Source: Thermithiobacillus tepidarius DSM 3134 (GTDB taxonomy: Bacteria > Pseudomonadota > Gammaproteobacteria > Acidithiobacillales > Thermithiobacillaceae). From it: a stretch of DNA of 64,000 nt. The notes below the pieces were generated by a model. It had not been told where the DNA came from. It saw only the letters and a list, made by a program, of their open reading frames with translations, and searched no databases. Location of the stretch: positions 98,495 through 162,494 of the forward strand of contig NZ_AUIS01000007.1 in the NCBI RefSeq assembly GCF_000423825.1, in the 5' to 3' direction. The translations under genes and the position numbers were made by a program. This document shows, piece after piece, positions 44,620 through 54,110 of the stretch. Numbering within the stretch: position 1 is the stretch's first letter; each line of letters opens with the position of its first letter.

Positions 44620-44955
44620 ATGGCAGAAGATATCGGCAACCCCAAAATCCGCGTCCAGTCCAGCGCCAAGAAGGGTGAGGCGGTGCAGGTCCGCGCCCTC
44701 ATTCTCCATCCGATGGAAACGGGCCAGCGCAAGGACCCGAAAACCGGCCAAGCCATCCCCGCCCACTTCATCAAGACCGTGACCGCCGAGTACAACGGCA
44801 AGCCGGTCATGACCGCCGACTGGGGCGTGGGCGTCAGCCGCAACCCTTTCCTGTCGTTCTACGTGCGCGTCGAGGAAAGCGGCACGCTGAAGCTGACCTT
44901 TGCGGACGACAAGGGCGGCAGCTGGAGCGACGAGGCCAAGATCCAGGTCTCTTAA
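44620..44955 (+). CDS. soxZ: SoxZ, partner of SoxY
   Basis: 111 residues with the Ig-like SoxZ fold: NPKIRVQSSAKKGE at the N-terminus, LILHPMETGQRKD and GSWSDEAKIQV at the C-terminus. There is no signal peptide; SoxZ is co-exported with SoxY by the Tat route. It lies 37 bp after soxY. Confidence 0.95.
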   Translation: MAEDIGNPKIRVQSSAKKGEAVQVRALILHPMETGQRKDPKTGQAIPAHFIKTVTAEYNGKPVMTADWGVGVSRNPFLSFYVRVEESGTLKLTFADDKGGSWSDEAKIQVS

Positions 44956-45014
44956 GTCTCTCTTTAAACAGGGATGGCCGCCAGAGCCATCCCTCACCAC
45001 AAAGAGGATAAGCC

Positions 45015-45845
45015 ATGAAGAATTGGTTCATTGCACTCGGCGCCCTGGGGCTGCTTTCCGCCGCTCCTCTGGTGCAAGCATCGCCGCAGCAGGATTATCA
45101 GCAGCTCAAGAAGCTCTATCAGGAGCGCTTTCCCGGCGTGACCTTCAAGGACTATGGCTACGGGGCCTATGCCCTGGACAAGGGGCTTATGGCGCAGTTC
45201 CAGGCGGCCATGGAGTTCAATCCCGGCGACATGGCCCTGGATGAAGGCAAACAGCTTTGGGACAAGCCATTCGCCAACGGCAAGACCTACGCCAGCTGCT
45301 ACCCCAACGGCGGCAAGGGCGTGGCGACGGGCTACCCGCGCTACGACGAGAAGCTCAAGACCGTGGTGACCCTGCCCATGACGCTGAACATGTGCCGGGA
45401 AGCCAACGGCGAGAAGCCGCTGCCTTACGGCAAGCCGGAGATCGTGGCTCTGGAAACCTATCTGAAGTCCCTGTCCAACGGCATGCCGATCAATGTCAAG
45501 GTCAGCGGCAAGGAAGCATTGGCCAAGTACGAGGCCGGCAAGGCCTATTACAACGCCCGCCGCGGCCAGCTCAACTTCTCCTGCGCCACCTGCCACGTGC
45601 AGAACGCGGGCAAGATGATCCGTGCCGACCTGCTCTCGCCGATGATGGGCCAGGCCAACCACTTCCCCACCTATCGGGGGGCCTGGAATCGGGTGGGCAC
45701 GATGCAGGATCGCTACCGGGGCTGCAACTCCCAGGTGCGAGCCAAGCCGGAGGACTTCGAAAGCGAGAACTACCGCAATCTGGAGTACTACCACACCTAT
45801 ATGAGCAACGGCATTCCCATTGAGGTGCCCGGCTACCGGAAATAA
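45015..45845 (+). CDS. soxA: Sulfur oxidation c-type cytochrome SoxA, monohaem type
   Basis: 276 residues with a signal peptide ending near VQA. One haem motif is present, CATCH at 190-194. The active-site cysteine that carries sulfur is Cys237 in RGCNSQVRAKPEDF. The region where dihaem SoxA has its first CxxCH has only single cysteines (ASCYPNGG and NMCREANG), which may form a disulfide. It is therefore of the monohaem class. It lies 59 bp after soxZ. Confidence 0.94.
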   Translation: MKNWFIALGALGLLSAAPLVQASPQQDYQQLKKLYQERFPGVTFKDYGYGAYALDKGLMAQFQAAMEFNPGDMALDEGKQLWDKPFANGKTYASCYPNGGKGVATGYPRYDEKLKTVVTLPMTLNMCREANGEKPLPYGKPEIVALETYLKSLSNGMPINVKVSGKEALAKYEAGKAYYNARRGQLNFSCATCHVQNAGKMIRADLLSPMMGQANHFPTYRGAWNRVGTMQDRYRGCNSQVRAKPEDFESENYRNLEYYHTYMSNGIPIEVPGYRK

Positions 45846-45908
45846 CCCTTATCCGTTCTCTTTCCACAAGCCCGGCCATGCCGGGCTTTTTACCACGAGG
45901 TCAAACAC

Positions 45909-46484
45909 ATGTTACCGTTCGTCAAACACTCCATCATCTCCGCTCTCGTTTTGGGTGTAAGTCTCAGCAGCTATGCGACGGCAGCCACCACGGCCGCCAA
46001 GCCTGGCGCCACTGCCGCCAAGGCCGCCGGGACGGTGGCGGCGCCGGTGGAAGGCATGCCGGCCGTCGATCCCAAGACCCCGATTTATCAAGTGGATGTG
46101 GCCAAGGGCGTCAGCCTGGACGACGTGAGGCAGAGCATCGAGATGGCGTCGCAGGAACGCAACATGAACATCGTGGGCAAACTGGACATCCAGGAAGGCA
46201 TGAAGGGCCGTGGTTTCGAAGCCAAGGACACCTACCTGATCTACGAAGTGTGCAATCTGGGCATGGGCGCCGACATCATCAAGGCGGCTCCCGAGTTCGG
46301 CATCTTCGCGCCTTGCAAGATCGTCATCTATAGCCGCAACGGCCAGTTGAAGCTCCTGACCTACCGCCCCACCTACGCCCTGACCCATCTGAAGAACTAT
46401 CCCGAAGAAACCCGCAAGGTGGCGCAGCAGATCGAAAATGACATCATCTACGTCATGTCGAAAGCCAAGGACGGCAGCTTCTAA
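45909..46484 (+). CDS. DUF302-family periplasmic protein in the sox operon
   Basis: 191 residues. The signal peptide (about 26 residues, ending ATAA) precedes an Ala-rich linker and a DUF302-like domain with VSLDDVRQSIEMASQERNMNIVGK and cysteines in YEVCNLG and FAPCKIV. A gene of this family between soxA and soxB is typical of Acidithiobacillus sox operons; its function is unknown. It lies 63 bp after soxA and 29 bp before soxB. Confidence 0.85.
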   Translation: MLPFVKHSIISALVLGVSLSSYATAATTAAKPGATAAKAAGTVAAPVEGMPAVDPKTPIYQVDVAKGVSLDDVRQSIEMASQERNMNIVGKLDIQEGMKGRGFEAKDTYLIYEVCNLGMGADIIKAAPEFGIFAPCKIVIYSRNGQLKLLTYRPTYALTHLKNYPEETRKVAQQIENDIIYVMSKAKDGSF

Positions 46485-46513
46485 CCCGCCCCCGCAACAA
46501 AAGAGGAATCCCA

Positions 46514-48217
46514 ATGAGTCTTTCCCGAAGAGAATTCCTGCAAATCATGGCCATTGCCAGTGCCGCGGGCGTGATCCGTCCCGCCGGCGCGGCCGCCAAG
46601 AAGATGCCGGGCGACATCTATGAGGTGCCGACCTACGGCAACGTCACCCTGCTGCACTTCACCGACACCCATGCGCAGCTGATGCCCATTTACTTCCGCG
46701 AGCCGGACACCAACATCGGCGTGGGCCAGGCCCGGGGCAAGCCGCCGCATCTGGTGGGCAAGGCCTTTCTGGAGCACTTCAAGATCCGGCCGAACAGCAT
46801 CCACAGCCATGCGTACACGCCCATCGACTTCGTGGAAGGCGCGCGGAAGTACGGCAAGGTGGGCGGCTTCGCCCACTTGGCGACCCTGGTGAAGCGCTAC
46901 CGCGGCGAGAGCCCGAAACGGACGCTGCTGCTGGACGGCGGCGACACCTGGCAGGGCTCCGGCACAGCCCTGTGGACCAAGGGCCTGGACATGGTGCAGG
47001 CCTGCAACCAGCTGGGCGTGGACAGCATGGTCGGCCACTGGGAGTTCACCCTGGGCCAGGACCGGGTGAAGGAACTGGTGGAAAAGGAAGCCAAGTTCGA
47101 CTTCCTCGCCCAGAACATCAAGGACAACGAATTCGGCGATCCGGTATTCAAGCCGTACGCCATCAAGGAAGTGAACGGCTTTCGGGTGGCGGTCATCGGC
47201 CAGGCCTTCCCCTTCACGCCCATCGCCAATCCGCGCTACCTGATCCCCGACTGGTCCTTCGGCATCCAGGACCAGAACATGCAGGCCATGGTGGACAAGG
47301 TGCGCAACGACGAGAAGGCGGACGTGGTGGTGGTGCTGTCCCACAATGGCATGGACGTGGACCTGAAGATGGCCGAGCGCGTGAAGGGCATCGACGTCAT
47401 TCTCGGCGGACATACCCATGACGCCGTGCCGCAGCCTTCGATCGTCGGCAAGACCCTGGTGGTCAACTCGGGCTCCAACGGCAAGTTCCTGTCCCGCCTG
47501 GATCTGGACGTGGCCAAGGGCCGGGTCAAGGGCTACAAGTTCACCATGCTGCCGATCTTCTCCAACCTGATCAAGCCGGACGCGGAGATGGCCCAGCTCA
47601 TAGAGAAGATCCGCGCGCCCTATCAGGACAAGCTGAACGAGAAGCTGGCGGTGAGCGAGGACCTGCTCTACCGGCGCGGCAACTTCAACGGCACCTTCGA
47701 CCAGCTGATCGTGCAGGCGCTGATGGATATGAAAAACGCCGAGGCGGCCTTCTCGCCAGGCTTCCGCTGGGGCACCACGGTGCTGCCCGGCCAGCCGATC
47801 ACCTTCGAGCATGTCATGGATCAGACGGCCCTGACCTATCCGGTGGTGACCCTGAACGAGTTCACCGGAGCGCAGATCAAGGAGATCATGGAGGACGTGG
47901 CCGACAACCTCTTCAATCCCGACCCCTACTACCAGCAGGGCGGTGACATGGTGCGCGTGGGCGGCATCGAATACACCATGGATCCGACGAAGACCATCGG
48001 CAACCGCATCCAGAACCTGCACATCCGCGGCAAAGCGGTGGAAGCCGACAAGAAGTACAAGGTGGCCGGCTGGGCGAGCGTGGGGCAGCCGCTCGAAGGC
48101 GAGCCGATCTGGGATCTGGTGGCCAAGTGGCTGCGCGAGCAGAAGACCGTGAAAGTCAGCAAGCTGAACCGCCCGCGCCTGATCGGCGTGGAAAACAATC
48201 CCGGCATCATGGGCTGA
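46514..48217 (+). CDS. soxB: SoxB sulfate thiol hydrolase
   Basis: 567 residues of the 5'-nucleotidase/metallophosphoesterase family. A Tat-type signal (LSRREFLQIMAIASAAG) leads into the metal-binding motifs HFTDTHAQL, LDGGDTWQGS, GHWEFTLG and GGHTHD. It contains two Mn ions in characterised enzymes and releases sulfate from SoxY-bound thiosulfate. No soxCD follows, so sulfane sulfur on SoxY must go elsewhere, in keeping with the sHdr route. A terminator closes the operon. Confidence 0.95.
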   Translation: MSLSRREFLQIMAIASAAGVIRPAGAAAKKMPGDIYEVPTYGNVTLLHFTDTHAQLMPIYFREPDTNIGVGQARGKPPHLVGKAFLEHFKIRPNSIHSHAYTPIDFVEGARKYGKVGGFAHLATLVKRYRGESPKRTLLLDGGDTWQGSGTALWTKGLDMVQACNQLGVDSMVGHWEFTLGQDRVKELVEKEAKFDFLAQNIKDNEFGDPVFKPYAIKEVNGFRVAVIGQAFPFTPIANPRYLIPDWSFGIQDQNMQAMVDKVRNDEKADVVVVLSHNGMDVDLKMAERVKGIDVILGGHTHDAVPQPSIVGKTLVVNSGSNGKFLSRLDLDVAKGRVKGYKFTMLPIFSNLIKPDAEMAQLIEKIRAPYQDKLNEKLAVSEDLLYRRGNFNGTFDQLIVQALMDMKNAEAAFSPGFRWGTTVLPGQPITFEHVMDQTALTYPVVTLNEFTGAQIKEIMEDVADNLFNPDPYYQQGGDMVRVGGIEYTMDPTKTIGNRIQNLHIRGKAVEADKKYKVAGWASVGQPLEGEPIWDLVAKWLREQKTVKVSKLNRPRLIGVENNPGIMG

Positions 48218-48238
48218 TGTCCTTCAATCCCGACCCAC

Positions 48239-48267
48239 AGCGGCGCCTGCTGGCGCCGCTTTTTTTT
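48239..48267 (+). terminator. Intrinsic terminator of the sox operon
   Basis: AGCGGCGCC and GGCGCCGCT form a nine-base stem with a four-base loop and are followed by a run of T. It lies about 20 bp past soxB. Confidence 0.93.
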
Positions 48268-48397
48268 GCCCCGGCGCCAGGCGCTAAGCCCAAAGCCTCA
48301 CGCTCGCCTGGTGAATTCATGCTAATTCTTGGCCAAGCACGCCGCACTGGAGGGGATATTCCAGACACCGCCCCCAAGGGGGATTGGAGCGTTGTCC

Positions 48398-49696
48398 ATG
48401 GCCGTCATTCTGCATTCGCCGAAACCCGCAGGGCTGTCCACCCTGAACCGGGAGCAGGCTTGGAGCCTGTACCTGAGCGTGCGCTTTCAAAGCGAGTCCA
48501 TCTGTCAATCGCTCGCGACCGAAGACTACGTGATCCAGTCCATGGACGACGTCAGCCCGCCCAAGTGGCATCTGGCGCATACCAGCTGGTTTTTCGAGAA
48601 TTTTCTCCTGATGCCCTTTCTGCGGGGTTATCCGCTCTTTCACCCCCGCTTCGGCTATTTGTTCAACTCCTATTACGAGAGCGTGGGCGAGTTCTACCCG
48701 CGCCGGCAGCGAGGTTTCCTGTCGCGACCAACGGTCGAGGAGATCTACGACTACCGGACCCACGTCAACCATTTCATCGCGCGCCTGATCCAGACCGCCG
48801 ACGATGCGCAATGGCAGGAGCTTGCCTTCCTGCTGACGCTCGGCATGCACCACGAGCACCAGCACCAGGAGCTCCTGCTGACCGACATCAAGCACATTTT
48901 CGCCACCAACCCCCTGCGGCCAGCCTACCAGCCGCCGCGCCTGCCCGCCGCCGATCGGCCCGAGTCCGCGCTGGAATGGCTGCACTTCCCGGCAGGGGTG
49001 CGCCAGATCGGCCATCACGGCCCCGGCTTCGCCTTTGACAACGAATCACCGCGCCACGAGGTGCATCTTGGTGCCTATCGCCTCGGCTCACGCCTGGTCA
49101 CCAACGGCGAATATCTGGAGTTCATGGAGGACGGCGGCTACGCCAAACCCCAGCACTGGCTGTCCGACGGCTGGCGCACGGTCAGGGAACGTGCCTGGCG
49201 GGCGCCGCTGTACTGGGAGCACAGCGGCGGGCGCTGGTGGCAGATGACCCTGTCCGGCATGCGCCGGCTGGTCGAGTCGGAGCCGGTGTGCCATATCAGC
49301 TATTACGAGGCCGACGCCTACGCACGCTGGGCGGGCAAGCGGCTGCCCACGGAAGCGGAGTGGGAAAGCGCCGCGATGGACCTGCCCGTTGCCGGCAATC
49401 TGATGGACAGCGGCATTCTGCACCCGACCCCGGCGCCGGAGACCACCATCGCGCCGACGCAGTTCTTCGGCGATGTGTGGGAATGGACCTGCAGTCCTTA
49501 CGTGCCCTATCCCGGCTACCGGCCGGCTCAGGGCGCGCTGGGCGAGTACAACGGCAAGTTCATGTGCAATCAGATGGTCCTGCGCGGGGGCTCCTGCGTC
49601 ACGCCCGCAACGCACATCCGGCCGAGCTACCGCAATTTCTTCCCGCCGGATACGCGCTGGCAGTTCACCGGCCTGCGGCTGGCGGAGGACGCATGA
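48398..49696 (+). CDS. egtB: Ergothioneine sulfoxide synthase EgtB
   Basis: 432 residues. The N-terminal DinB-like domain has the iron-ligand histidines (HLAHTSWFFE and HHEHQHQE). The C-terminal formylglycine-enzyme-like domain has WAGKRLPTEAEWE and the terminal TGLRLA. It forms the C-S bond between trimethylhistidine and a thiol substrate. The ATG at 48398 has GGAG eight bases upstream. It overlaps egtD by four bases. No egtA or egtC is nearby, which favours direct use of cysteine, though this cannot be read from sequence. Confidence 0.9.
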   Translation: MAVILHSPKPAGLSTLNREQAWSLYLSVRFQSESICQSLATEDYVIQSMDDVSPPKWHLAHTSWFFENFLLMPFLRGYPLFHPRFGYLFNSYYESVGEFYPRRQRGFLSRPTVEEIYDYRTHVNHFIARLIQTADDAQWQELAFLLTLGMHHEHQHQELLLTDIKHIFATNPLRPAYQPPRLPAADRPESALEWLHFPAGVRQIGHHGPGFAFDNESPRHEVHLGAYRLGSRLVTNGEYLEFMEDGGYAKPQHWLSDGWRTVRERAWRAPLYWEHSGGRWWQMTLSGMRRLVESEPVCHISYYEADAYARWAGKRLPTEAEWESAAMDLPVAGNLMDSGILHPTPAPETTIAPTQFFGDVWEWTCSPYVPYPGYRPAQGALGEYNGKFMCNQMVLRGGSCVTPATHIRPSYRNFFPPDTRWQFTGLRLAEDA

Positions 49697-50670
49697 CCGG
49701 CCCCAGCCACGTCTCGCTGACCTTCCACGACTGCCAGCCGGCCCTGGCCGACTTTCGCCGCGACGTGCTGGACGGGCTCGGACGCACGCGCAAAGCGCTG
49801 GCCGCCAAATACTTCTATGACGAATACGGCTCGCAGCTCTTCGAGCGCATCTGCAATACCGAGGAATACTATCCCACCCGCACCGAGGCCGGCATTTTGC
49901 GGGCCCACGCCACGGAAATCGCCGAGACGGTCGGCGCGGATTGCGCTCTGATCGAGTACGGCAGCGGCAGCAGCCGCAAGACGCCCCTGCTGCTGGATGC
50001 CTTGGGACAGCCGGCCGCCTACGTGCCCATCGACATCTGCAAGGAGCAGCTGCTGCTCTCGGCGGCCCGGCTGGCGGCAAGCCGCCCCGGGCTCGAGGTG
50101 GTCGCCATCTGTGCCGATTACACGCAGTTGCAGCAGTTGCCTGCCGCAGCGGGCCTGCAGGACGCCCGGCGGGTGATCTTCTTTCCGGGCTCCACCATCG
50201 GCAACTGCACGCCGGCGCAGGCCGCGCATCTGCTCCGAAGCGCAGCCGGCCTGCTGGGCGCGGGTGGCGGCATGCTGATCGGCGTGGATCTCAAGAAGGA
50301 CCCGCGCGTGCTGCACGCGGCCTATAACGACGCACAGGGCGTCACCGAAGCCTTCAACCTGAATCTGCTGACGCGCATCAATCGGGAGCTGCACGCCAAC
50401 TTCGATGTGACCGCCTTCCGGCACCGCGCCTTCTACCACGAGGAGCATGGCCGGGTGGAAATGCACCTGCAGAGCCTGGCGGCGCAAATGATCACGGTCG
50501 GCGGGGCCACCTTTCCCTTCCTGGAGGGCGAGACCATTCACACGGAAAATTCCTACAAATACGGCATCCGGGAGTTTCAGGAGCTGGCCGCCAGCGCGGG
50601 CTTCGTGCCGGCCCGCGCGTGGACTGACCCCGAGCGGCTCTTCAGCCTGCATTATTTGACCGTTCACTGA
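49693..50670 (+). CDS. egtD: Histidine N-alpha-methyltransferase EgtD
   Basis: 325 residues. The SAM-binding motif is LIEYGSGSSRKT, and family motifs include YDEYGSQLFERICNTEEYYPTR and FFPGSTIGN. It trimethylates histidine to hercynine, the EgtB substrate. It is translationally coupled to egtB. Confidence 0.92.
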   Translation: MTGPSHVSLTFHDCQPALADFRRDVLDGLGRTRKALAAKYFYDEYGSQLFERICNTEEYYPTRTEAGILRAHATEIAETVGADCALIEYGSGSSRKTPLLLDALGQPAAYVPIDICKEQLLLSAARLAASRPGLEVVAICADYTQLQQLPAAAGLQDARRVIFFPGSTIGNCTPAQAAHLLRSAAGLLGAGGGMLIGVDLKKDPRVLHAAYNDAQGVTEAFNLNLLTRINRELHANFDVTAFRHRAFYHEEHGRVEMHLQSLAAQMITVGGATFPFLEGETIHTENSYKYGIREFQELAASAGFVPARAWTDPERLFSLHYLTVH

Positions 50671-50671
50671 C

Positions 50672-51880
50672 ATGGCCATGTCCCGCGAGCAGCGCCGTGC
50701 ACTCCTCAAGCAGCACGGCGGCCACGTCGGGCAACTGCCGGCCGGCACGGTCGCCTTCGACTTCTCCACCGATTCCTGGGCCCATCTGCAGGCGCCTTAC
50801 ATCGACGCGCGCATGGCCGTCCTGCGGCAACGCGCCGCCCGCGCACCCCAGGATCTGCAGCAGTGGCTGGCGGCGCGCTTCCCCTTCCGGCACTTCGTCG
50901 TCACCCGGCGCGGGCGCGATGCGGAGGCCCTGCTCTTCACGGCGCTGGCGCAACCGGACAGCCTGGTCGCCCAGAATCTGCTCTTCCACACCGCGCGCGA
51001 CCACCAGCAGGAACAGAGCATGACGCCGCTGGAACTGCCGGCAGCCGGTGCCCTGGAGCCGACACCCGCGCCCTTCAAGGGGGATCTGGATCTGGCCGGG
51101 CTCGAACGTGCCTTGGCGGAGCGGCAGGTCAGCCTGATTTTCGTCGAGGCCCTCAGCAACGGCGCCGGCGGACAGGCGATCTCGCTGGCCGGGCTGCGCG
51201 CGATCCGGGCCCTGAGCCGGGCGCACCACGTCCCCCTGTACCTGGATGCCACCCGCCTGGTGGAAAACTGCCTGCTCATCCAAGCGCACGAAGCGGGCGC
51301 CGCCGGGCACAGCCTCGCGGAGATCATGCAGGCGCTGCTGGCCTGCTGTGACGGCATGACCGCCAGTTGCAGCAAGGACTATGGCTTCGCCGGGGGCGGT
51401 CTGCTGGCCACCCACTCCGCTCCCCTCTTCGCCCAAGCCCAGGCGCTGCTGCCGGCCGTCGGCACGGCTCTGGCCGACGCGGATCGGGCCTGTCTGGCGC
51501 AAGCCTTGGCCGACTGGCCATTCATTGAGACGCAGGCGGCAGAACGGCTGCGCCAGACCCAGTGGCTCGGCAACGGCTTGCAGGCCTTGGGCTTCCCCGT
51601 GCACACGCCCATCGGCGGCCACTGCGTCATCCTCGACTTGAGCCTGGTGCCGGGGCTACGGCATGCCGCGGACCCGGTATCCGCTTACCTGGCCTGGCTC
51701 TACGAGCACACGGGCATGCGAGGCAGCCCGCACTGGGGCGGCTGCGCCCCGGCCTATCAGCGTCCGCTGTGGATCCGGCTGGCCGTGCCGCTCGGCTTTC
51801 CGGAGGAGCGCCTGCACGCCGCTTTGGGGGCCGCCGGGCAGCTGGCGCAAAGTGCTCCCGCCTGGCGCAATCTGGGGTAA
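50672..51880 (+). CDS. Tryptophanase-fold PLP-dependent lyase next to egtBD
   Basis: 402 residues of the beta-eliminating lyase (tryptophanase/tyrosine phenol-lyase) fold. The PLP-binding Asp lies in LYLDATRLVEN and the likely Schiff-base lysine in SCSKDYGFAGGG. It starts one base after the egtD stop. Ergothioneine synthesis needs a PLP C-S lyase after EgtB; mycobacterial EgtE is from another PLP subgroup. By context this protein is a candidate replacement. It could also be a cysteine desulfhydrase or tryptophanase. Confidence 0.75.
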   Translation: MAMSREQRRALLKQHGGHVGQLPAGTVAFDFSTDSWAHLQAPYIDARMAVLRQRAARAPQDLQQWLAARFPFRHFVVTRRGRDAEALLFTALAQPDSLVAQNLLFHTARDHQQEQSMTPLELPAAGALEPTPAPFKGDLDLAGLERALAERQVSLIFVEALSNGAGGQAISLAGLRAIRALSRAHHVPLYLDATRLVENCLLIQAHEAGAAGHSLAEIMQALLACCDGMTASCSKDYGFAGGGLLATHSAPLFAQAQALLPAVGTALADADRACLAQALADWPFIETQAAERLRQTQWLGNGLQALGFPVHTPIGGHCVILDLSLVPGLRHAADPVSAYLAWLYEHTGMRGSPHWGGCAPAYQRPLWIRLAVPLGFPEERLHAALGAAGQLAQSAPAWRNLG

Positions 51881-51944
51881 ACTCCCATACAGCCGCTGGC
51901 GCAACGGCGCGACAAGCGGGCCCATCCCCGAGAAGGACAAAAAC

Positions 51945-53381
51945 ATGGAAATCCAATTCCTGGGCGCGGCACGGGAAGTCACCGGGTCGTGCTATCTGAT
52001 TCATGCCGGCGGCCGTCGCATCCTGGTGGACTGCGGCCTCATCCAAGGCAGCGCCGCCGATGAGGTGCGCAACCGCGAGCCCTTCCCCTTCGACCCGACC
52101 CGCATCGATGCCGTGGTGCTGAGCCATGCCCATCTGGACCACTCGGGACGCATCCCGCTGCTGGTCAAGGCCGGCTTCCGCGGTCCCATCTACACCCAGC
52201 GGGCCACCCGCGACCTGTGCCGCATCATGCTCAAGGACGCCGGACACCTCAACGAAAAGGACGCGCAGTGGGAGAACCGCAAGCGCCAGCGCAAGGGTTC
52301 GCCCCTGGTCGAGCCGCTCTACACCCTGGCGGAAGCGGAAGCGGCCATGCGCTATTTCAAGGTGCTCGATTACGGCGTGACGCAGGAGATCCTGCCCGGC
52401 ATCCGGGTGCGCTTGCGCGATGCCGGGCACATCCTGGGCTCGGCCATCGTGGAGCTGTGGCTGCAGGAGGACGATCTCGCCCGCAAGCTGGTCTTCAGCG
52501 GCGACCTGGGCCACCGGGGCGCGCCGGTGCTGCGCAATCCGGAAGCCGTCGGCGAGGCCGACCTGGTCCTCCTGGAGAGCACCTATGGCGACCGCCAGCA
52601 CCGCTCCTGGGAGGACACCTGGGCGGAGTTGGCGGAGGTGCTGGGGCAGGCGGAACGCGAGCGCGGCAACGTGCTCGTCCCCGCCTTCGCCGTGGGTCGC
52701 ACCCAGGAGCTCCTGTACATCTTCGGCAGGCGCTACGAGGACTGGGACATAGGGCGCTGGACCATCTTCCTGGACAGCCCCATGGCCATCGAGGCGACCG
52801 CAGTCTACGCCCGCCACTGGCAGCTCTTCGACAACGAGGCGACCGAGGCCTACCGCCGCACCCGCAATCCCTTCGAGCTGCCCAATCTGCACTACAGCCA
52901 CAGCAGCACCCAGTCCATGGCCATCAACCGCATCCAGTCCGGCGCCATGATCATCGCCGGCAGCGGCATGTGCAACGGCGGGCGCATCAAGCACCACCTG
53001 AAGCACAACATTTGGCGGGAGCACAGTCATGTGATCATCACCGGCTTCCAGGCACGCGGCACGCTCGGACGGGCATTGGTGGACGGCGCCACCCACATCC
53101 GCCTGTGGGGCGAGGTCATCCGCGTCGCCGCCAAGATACATACCATCGGCGGCCTGTCGGCCCATGCCGACCAAGCCGGGCTGCTCGACTGGTACGCGCA
53201 CTTCGACGAGCGCCCGCCCGTGGCCCTGGTGCACGGCGAGCCGGAGGCCATGGACATCCTGGCCCGTCGCCTGCGCAACGACTACGAGGCGACGGTGCTG
53301 ACGCCGGCGCCGGACACACGCCTGGACCTGCGCAACCTGCCGCCGCGCGCGCCCGCCCGGCCCGCAGCCGTGGAACACTGA
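51945..53381 (+). CDS. Metallo-beta-lactamase/beta-CASP family RNA nuclease
   Basis: 478 residues. The metallo-beta-lactamase motif is SHAHLDHSGR, with GDLGHRGAP downstream. The beta-CASP part has SGMCNGGRIKHHL and a C-terminal HTIGGLSAHADQ. The family cleaves RNA (CPSF73/RNase J-like). AGAAGGA precedes the ATG at 51945; the upstream open frame overlaps the PLP lyase gene and is not used. It probably forms its own unit. Confidence 0.88.
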   Translation: MEIQFLGAAREVTGSCYLIHAGGRRILVDCGLIQGSAADEVRNREPFPFDPTRIDAVVLSHAHLDHSGRIPLLVKAGFRGPIYTQRATRDLCRIMLKDAGHLNEKDAQWENRKRQRKGSPLVEPLYTLAEAEAAMRYFKVLDYGVTQEILPGIRVRLRDAGHILGSAIVELWLQEDDLARKLVFSGDLGHRGAPVLRNPEAVGEADLVLLESTYGDRQHRSWEDTWAELAEVLGQAERERGNVLVPAFAVGRTQELLYIFGRRYEDWDIGRWTIFLDSPMAIEATAVYARHWQLFDNEATEAYRRTRNPFELPNLHYSHSSTQSMAINRIQSGAMIIAGSGMCNGGRIKHHLKHNIWREHSHVIITGFQARGTLGRALVDGATHIRLWGEVIRVAAKIHTIGGLSAHADQAGLLDWYAHFDERPPVALVHGEPEAMDILARRLRNDYEATVLTPAPDTRLDLRNLPPRAPARPAAVEH

Positions 53382-53384
53382 GCC

Positions 53385-54110
53385 TCACTCCGCCAGCAGC
53401 CGCTTGAGGGCCAGGGCATTGTGCACGGCGTGGGCCGCCTGGTCGTTGTCGAAGTAGACGTACACCGCGCGCAACGGCCGCCAGGCGCGCAGTTGCGCCG
53501 CCCACGCCGCGATCGCCTCGGCGCCGTAGGAACCGGCATAGGGGCCGTCGGGGCCATGCAGGCGCACGTAGGCGAAGTCGGCGGTGAGTTCCAGCGGTGA
53601 GCAGAAACCCGCCAGATCGAAGATGCAAAAGGCGCTGTTGTGCTGCCTGAGCAGGGCATAGATCTCGGGATGATGCCAGCTCGGGTCGCGAAATTCGAAG
53701 GCGTAGTCGCCGCCCGGCGGCAGGGCCGCCAGAAAGGCCGCCAGCCGCCCGGCGTCCCGTCCCCAGCGGGGCGGCAGTTGAAACAGCAGCGGCCCCCGCT
53801 TTTCTTCCAGCGCCTCCAGCACCGGCAGCAGGCGTGCCAGCGCCGCCGCGGGTTCCTTTAGCTTTTTCATGTGGGTGATGAAGCGGCTGCCCTTGGCGGC
53901 AAAGCAGAAGCCGGGCGGCGTGGCTGCGCGCCAGCCCGCCAGGGTGCGCGCCAGCGGCAGTTGATAGAAGCTGTTGTTGATTTCCACCGTGTCGAAGTAC
54001 CGGCAGTAGTAGGCCAGCATGCGCGTCACCGGCAGCCCGTCGGGATAGAAGGGCCCGCGCCAGTGGCGGTAGTGCCAGCCGGAGGTGCCGATGCGGTAAA
54101 CGGCGCTCAC
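53385..54110 (-). CDS. DUF72 family protein
   Basis: 241 residues of the DUF72/YecE TIM-barrel-like family: RIGTSGWHYRHWRGPFYP at the N-terminus, DTVEINNSFY, FCFAAKGSRFITH and VYFDNDQAAHAV near the C-terminus. The function is not established. The GTG start overlaps the polX stop by four bases. It is convergent with the beta-CASP gene, with a three-base gap. Confidence 0.87.
   Translation of the reverse strand: MSAVYRIGTSGWHYRHWRGPFYPDGLPVTRMLAYYCRYFDTVEINNSFYQLPLARTLAGWRAATPPGFCFAAKGSRFITHMKKLKEPAAALARLLPVLEALEEKRGPLLFQLPPRWGRDAGRLAAFLAALPPGGDYAFEFRDPSWHHPEIYALLRQHNSAFCIFDLAGFCSPLELTADFAYVRLHGPDGPYAGSYGAEAIAAWAAQLRAWRPLRAVYVYFDNDQAAHAVHNALALKRLLAE

Noticed and set aside
51663..51944. N-terminal extension of the beta-CASP nuclease
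   Set aside because: It overlaps the PLP lyase gene, and the metallo-beta-lactamase fold starts at MEIQFLGAAREVTG, preceded by AGAAGGA.
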